A stretch of DNA of 34,492 nt, taken from Stenotrophomonas geniculata ATCC 19374 = JCM 13324. Lineage in GTDB: Bacteria > Pseudomonadota > Gammaproteobacteria > Xanthomonadales > Xanthomonadaceae. The position numbers and the translations under genes are program-made. The notes beneath the pieces are model-generated. The model was given only the letters and a program-made list of their open reading frames with translations, made no database searches and was not told the origin of the DNA. Positions 32,333-34,492 of this stretch are shown here, piece by piece (within the stretch, counting starts at the first letter, position 1; each line of letters starts with the position of its first letter). The stretch spans positions 1 to 34,492 of the forward strand of contig NZ_LLXT01000057.1 of assembly GCF_001431625.1 (NCBI RefSeq), given 5' to 3'.

Positions 32333-34378
32333 TTACAGCTTCATGTTCAGGCCGACGAACACGCTGCGGCCCGGGGCAGGCGAGAACATCGGGCGGGCGC
32401 TGTCCCAGAAGAAGCTGTCGTACCAGGCGTAGGCGTACTCGCGGCCGGTGACGTTCTTCAGCTGCAGGTCCACGCTCCAGCGCGGGTTGATCTGGTACGC
32501 GGCGCTGAGGTCGAGCACGGCGAAGCCTCCGAACTTGCCGGCCGCGTTGCGCTCTTCCAGGTAGTAATCGCCCTGTGCACGCGCCTGCAGGCCCAGCCGC
32601 AGCGCATCAGTGGCGCGGTAGTCCACGCCCAGATTGCTGATGTGGCGCGGGGTGGCGGCCACTTCGCGGCCCTGCAGGGAAACGCTGGCATCGCGGTCGT
32701 CGCGGGTGATCTTCGCTTCCTGGTAGGCGTGCGAGGCCCAGACCGTCCAGTCGTCGCCCATCTGCAGGCTCAGCTGCGCATCCACGCCGCGTCGGCGGGT
32801 CTTGCCCAAGGTGACCGTCGTACCGGTAGCCGGCATGTTGGATACCTCGTTCTCCGCATCCTGCTGCCACACCGCCAGGCGTGCCTGGCTGCCGGCAAAC
32901 GGCTGGAATTTCAGGCCCAGCTCCGTGCCGGTGTTGGTGGACGGCTGCATCGGCGCCTGCCCCGGGGTGAGGTAGGCCGGTGCGGTGGAACCGGTCAGTA
33001 CCTGGAAGGTGCGGCCCCAGTTCGCGTAGACGTGGGTGGTCTGGCCCAGGCTGTGGATGACGCTCAGCTTGGGCTGGCCGATCGTGCCGTAGTCCTGCAG
33101 GCGGCCGCTGATCCCGCTCATCAGGTGCGTGCTACCACTGAAGCGGTCGATACGGTAGGCCGGCACGATCTTCCACGCCTCGCCGGGCTGGTAGATGGCC
33201 TGCACGTAGGCACCCCAGTTGTCGAAGCTGTGGCGGTCGTTGTTCTGCACGCGCGCCGGTGCCTGGCTGAAATCGGTGGGTTCGGCGTAGGCGTAGCGCT
33301 CGCGGAGGTAGCCGTTGTCCTGCTGCTCGTAGTTCAGGCCGCCTTCGACGGTAAGCGCGGGGCTGGCCTGCCAGGTGAGCGTGCTGAGCAGGCCGGTCTG
33401 GCGCTCATCCCACACGCGGCGCTGGCGCGGCAGGTTGCCGGTGGGCAGGTCGCTGAAGGTCACGCGGCGGTCGTCTTCGTAGCGGTTGTAGTACAGCCGC
33501 GTGCCGAAGGCGAGCGCGTCGGACAGCTTCAGGTCCACGTGCGCGGCGATCTGCCGCATGTCGCGGTCATCGCCATCGTTGCCGTTGCGCAGGTCGCTGC
33601 CACGACGATGCGTACGCAGTTCGTCGGCCGTCATGAAGCCGGGTTCGTCCGCTTCGTGGTGGTAGGCGCGCGCGCTCAGGCCCACGCGCAGGCCGTCGTC
33701 CAGCGACCCGTAGAACCATTTGCCACCCAGCGAATACTTCTTCGAGGTGTCGTGGTCGCGGTACCCATCGCTGGCCTGGGTGCCGACGAAGTAGTTCTGC
33801 GCGAAGCCATTGCTTTCGCGGCCGATCGCCAGCTGCGCATCGCGGGTGTTGTAGCTGCCGTAGGCCAGCCGCGCATCGGTGTAGTCGCCGCCCTGGCGCG
33901 TACCGAAGTTCACGTTGCCGCCGATGTTGTGCAGGCCGTAGCGCGGGTCGTTGGTTCCGCGCACCACTTCGATGTAGCTGATCTCCAGCGGGAACAGCAT
34001 GTCGATGAAGCGCTGGTTGCCGCTGTTGACGTTGCTGGGGATGCCGTCGATGAGGGTCTTGATGGCGTTGAGGTAGCCCTCGCCGTTGAAGGCGCGGAAG
34101 CTGACCTTGCCCGATTCGGCCCCCTGCCGGGTTTCGGTGAGCTGGATGCCGGGCATCTGCCCCAGCAGTTCCCAGCTGTGCGAGACGTTGCGGTCTTCGA
34201 TCTGGTCCGCGCCCAGCACGTCCACCGAGGTCAGCACCTGGTGTGCGCTGAGCTGGCCTTCGCCATGCTGGTGCACCTGCACCTTGCCGAGGGTGAGCGC
34301 GGCATCGGCGGACTGTGCGAAAGCTTCAGGGGCGAACGGAGCGGCCGCGAGGGCGGCCACCAGCGTGGAGGTCTTCAT
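32333..34378 (-). CDS. TonB-dependent outer-membrane receptor, probably zinc-regulated
   Basis: 681 aa from ATG 34378, the start of a plausible signal peptide (MKTSTLVAALAAAPFAPEAFAQ); no strong ribosome-binding site is seen. The plug domain includes LLGQMPGIQLTETRQG, KTLIDGIPSNVNSGNQRFIDMLFPLEISYIEVVRG, and YGLHNIGGNVNFGTRQGG. A barrel follows, ending in PGRSVFVGLNMKL. It is not the classical siderophore type by any single motif. A 25-bp dyad closely matching the gammaproteobacterial Zur box lies 20 bp before the start, so a zinc or zincophore ligand (ZnuD-like role) is inferred. His-rich patches (VHQHGEGQ, YHHEADEPG) are compatible. It is followed by the ntrBC genes but separated from them by a palindrome. 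Confidence 0.88.
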   Translation of the reverse strand: MKTSTLVAALAAAPFAPEAFAQSADAALTLGKVQVHQHGEGQLSAHQVLTSVDVLGADQIEDRNVSHSWELLGQMPGIQLTETRQGAESGKVSFRAFNGEGYLNAIKTLIDGIPSNVNSGNQRFIDMLFPLEISYIEVVRGTNDPRYGLHNIGGNVNFGTRQGGDYTDARLAYGSYNTRDAQLAIGRESNGFAQNYFVGTQASDGYRDHDTSKKYSLGGKWFYGSLDDGLRVGLSARAYHHEADEPGFMTADELRTHRRGSDLRNGNDGDDRDMRQIAAHVDLKLSDALAFGTRLYYNRYEDDRRVTFSDLPTGNLPRQRRVWDERQTGLLSTLTWQASPALTVEGGLNYEQQDNGYLRERYAYAEPTDFSQAPARVQNNDRHSFDNWGAYVQAIYQPGEAWKIVPAYRIDRFSGSTHLMSGISGRLQDYGTIGQPKLSVIHSLGQTTHVYANWGRTFQVLTGSTAPAYLTPGQAPMQPSTNTGTELGLKFQPFAGSQARLAVWQQDAENEVSNMPATGTTVTLGKTRRRGVDAQLSLQMGDDWTVWASHAYQEAKITRDDRDASVSLQGREVAATPRHISNLGVDYRATDALRLGLQARAQGDYYLEERNAAGKFGGFAVLDLSAAYQINPRWSVDLQLKNVTGREYAYAWYDSFFWDSARPMFSPAPGRSVFVGLNMKL

Positions 34379-34397
34379 GGGGGTGGAAGGGTGCGGA

Positions 34398-34422
34398 TGA
34401 AATGTAATCATATAACATTTCA
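34398..34422 (-). promoter_or_regulatory. Zur-box-like dyad upstream of the TonB receptor
   Basis: Perfect arms TGAAATGT and ACATTTCA flank a 9-base AT-rich centre (TATATGATT on the minus strand). Against the 23-bp Zur consensus (GAAATGTTATA-N-TATAACATTTC) I count two differences. It is the only such AT-rich dyad in the window. Zur with zinc would repress here. Confidence 0.7.
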
Positions 34423-34434
34423 CACGCCTGCCAT

Positions 34435-34492
34435 GTAGAGTCGAGCCATGCTCGACGGCTCCTGGCAAACAGCAGTCGAGCATGGCTTGTAT
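34435..34492. repeat. SMAG repeat pair, truncated by the window end
   Basis: GTAG head (34435-34438) with AGTCGAGCCATGCTCGAC to about 34458, then the start of a reverse unit GTCGAGCATGGCT (34475 onward) that runs off the window. Confidence 0.8.

Overview
The window reads as chromosomal DNA of a Stenotrophomonas maltophilia-complex bacterium or a very close Xanthomonadaceae relative. The support is: very high GC; many short palindromes with a GTAG/CTAC head typical of the S. maltophilia SMAG repeat family; an Ax21-family outer-membrane protein; and a peptidoglycan hydrolase with the C-terminal signal domain of Xanthomonadales type IV secretion effectors (XVIPCD). I see no rRNA, tRNA, CRISPR array, transposase or prophage gene. 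The species name is an inference from these hallmarks.

Layout. 1-3.0 kb: a lipoprotein-like gene, probably the immunity protein, then a large multi-domain cell-wall hydrolase that looks like an antibacterial T4SS effector. 3.2-4.9 kb: a small glycine-zipper protein and an APH/choline-kinase-fold phosphotransferase. 5.0-7.9 kb: a TPP riboswitch controlling a TonB-dependent receptor and a PnuT-type permease, a thiamine uptake unit. 8.0-10.9 kb, minus strand: TonB-C-like protein, DyP peroxidase, VOC protein, AraC regulator. 11.0-14.0 kb: Ax21-family porin-like protein, an HEXXH metalloprotease, and a murein-lipoprotein-like gene followed by an L,D-transpeptidase. 14.1-17.1 kb: an arsenic island with arsH divergent from arsR, an arsN-arsC fusion and an ACR3 pump. 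17.1-18.0 kb: an unusual structured inverted-repeat element in front of a small helical protein of unknown function. 18.1-19.3 kb: an Ivy-like lysozyme-inhibitor lipoprotein and an NTF2-like secreted protein.

19.5-25.8 kb is core genome: rhodanese-secB-gpsA, a hotdog thioesterase, hemD-hemX-hemY. 25.9-28.2 kb: a FadI-type thiolase divergent from a conserved protein of unknown function. 28.4-29.6 kb: tandem Cu/Zn superoxide dismutase lipoproteins. 29.7-32.2 kb: ntrB-ntrC with an NtrC box touching the ntrB start. 32.3-34.4 kb: a TonB-dependent receptor behind a Zur-box-like dyad, which suggests zinc uptake.

Several units carry a readable control element: TPP riboswitch (thiamine uptake), ArsR-type dyad (arsenic), NtrC box (nitrogen) and Zur-like box (zinc). 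Two cell-wall themes recur: attack (T4SS effector) with defence (candidate immunity lipoprotein, Ivy-like inhibitor), and envelope tethering (Lpp-like protein plus L,D-transpeptidase). The observations I rate highest are the bifunctional effector, the structured element at about 17.4-17.6 kb with its small protein, the ArsN-ArsC fusion, the Zur-like box, and a probable ATT start codon for the L,D-transpeptidase.
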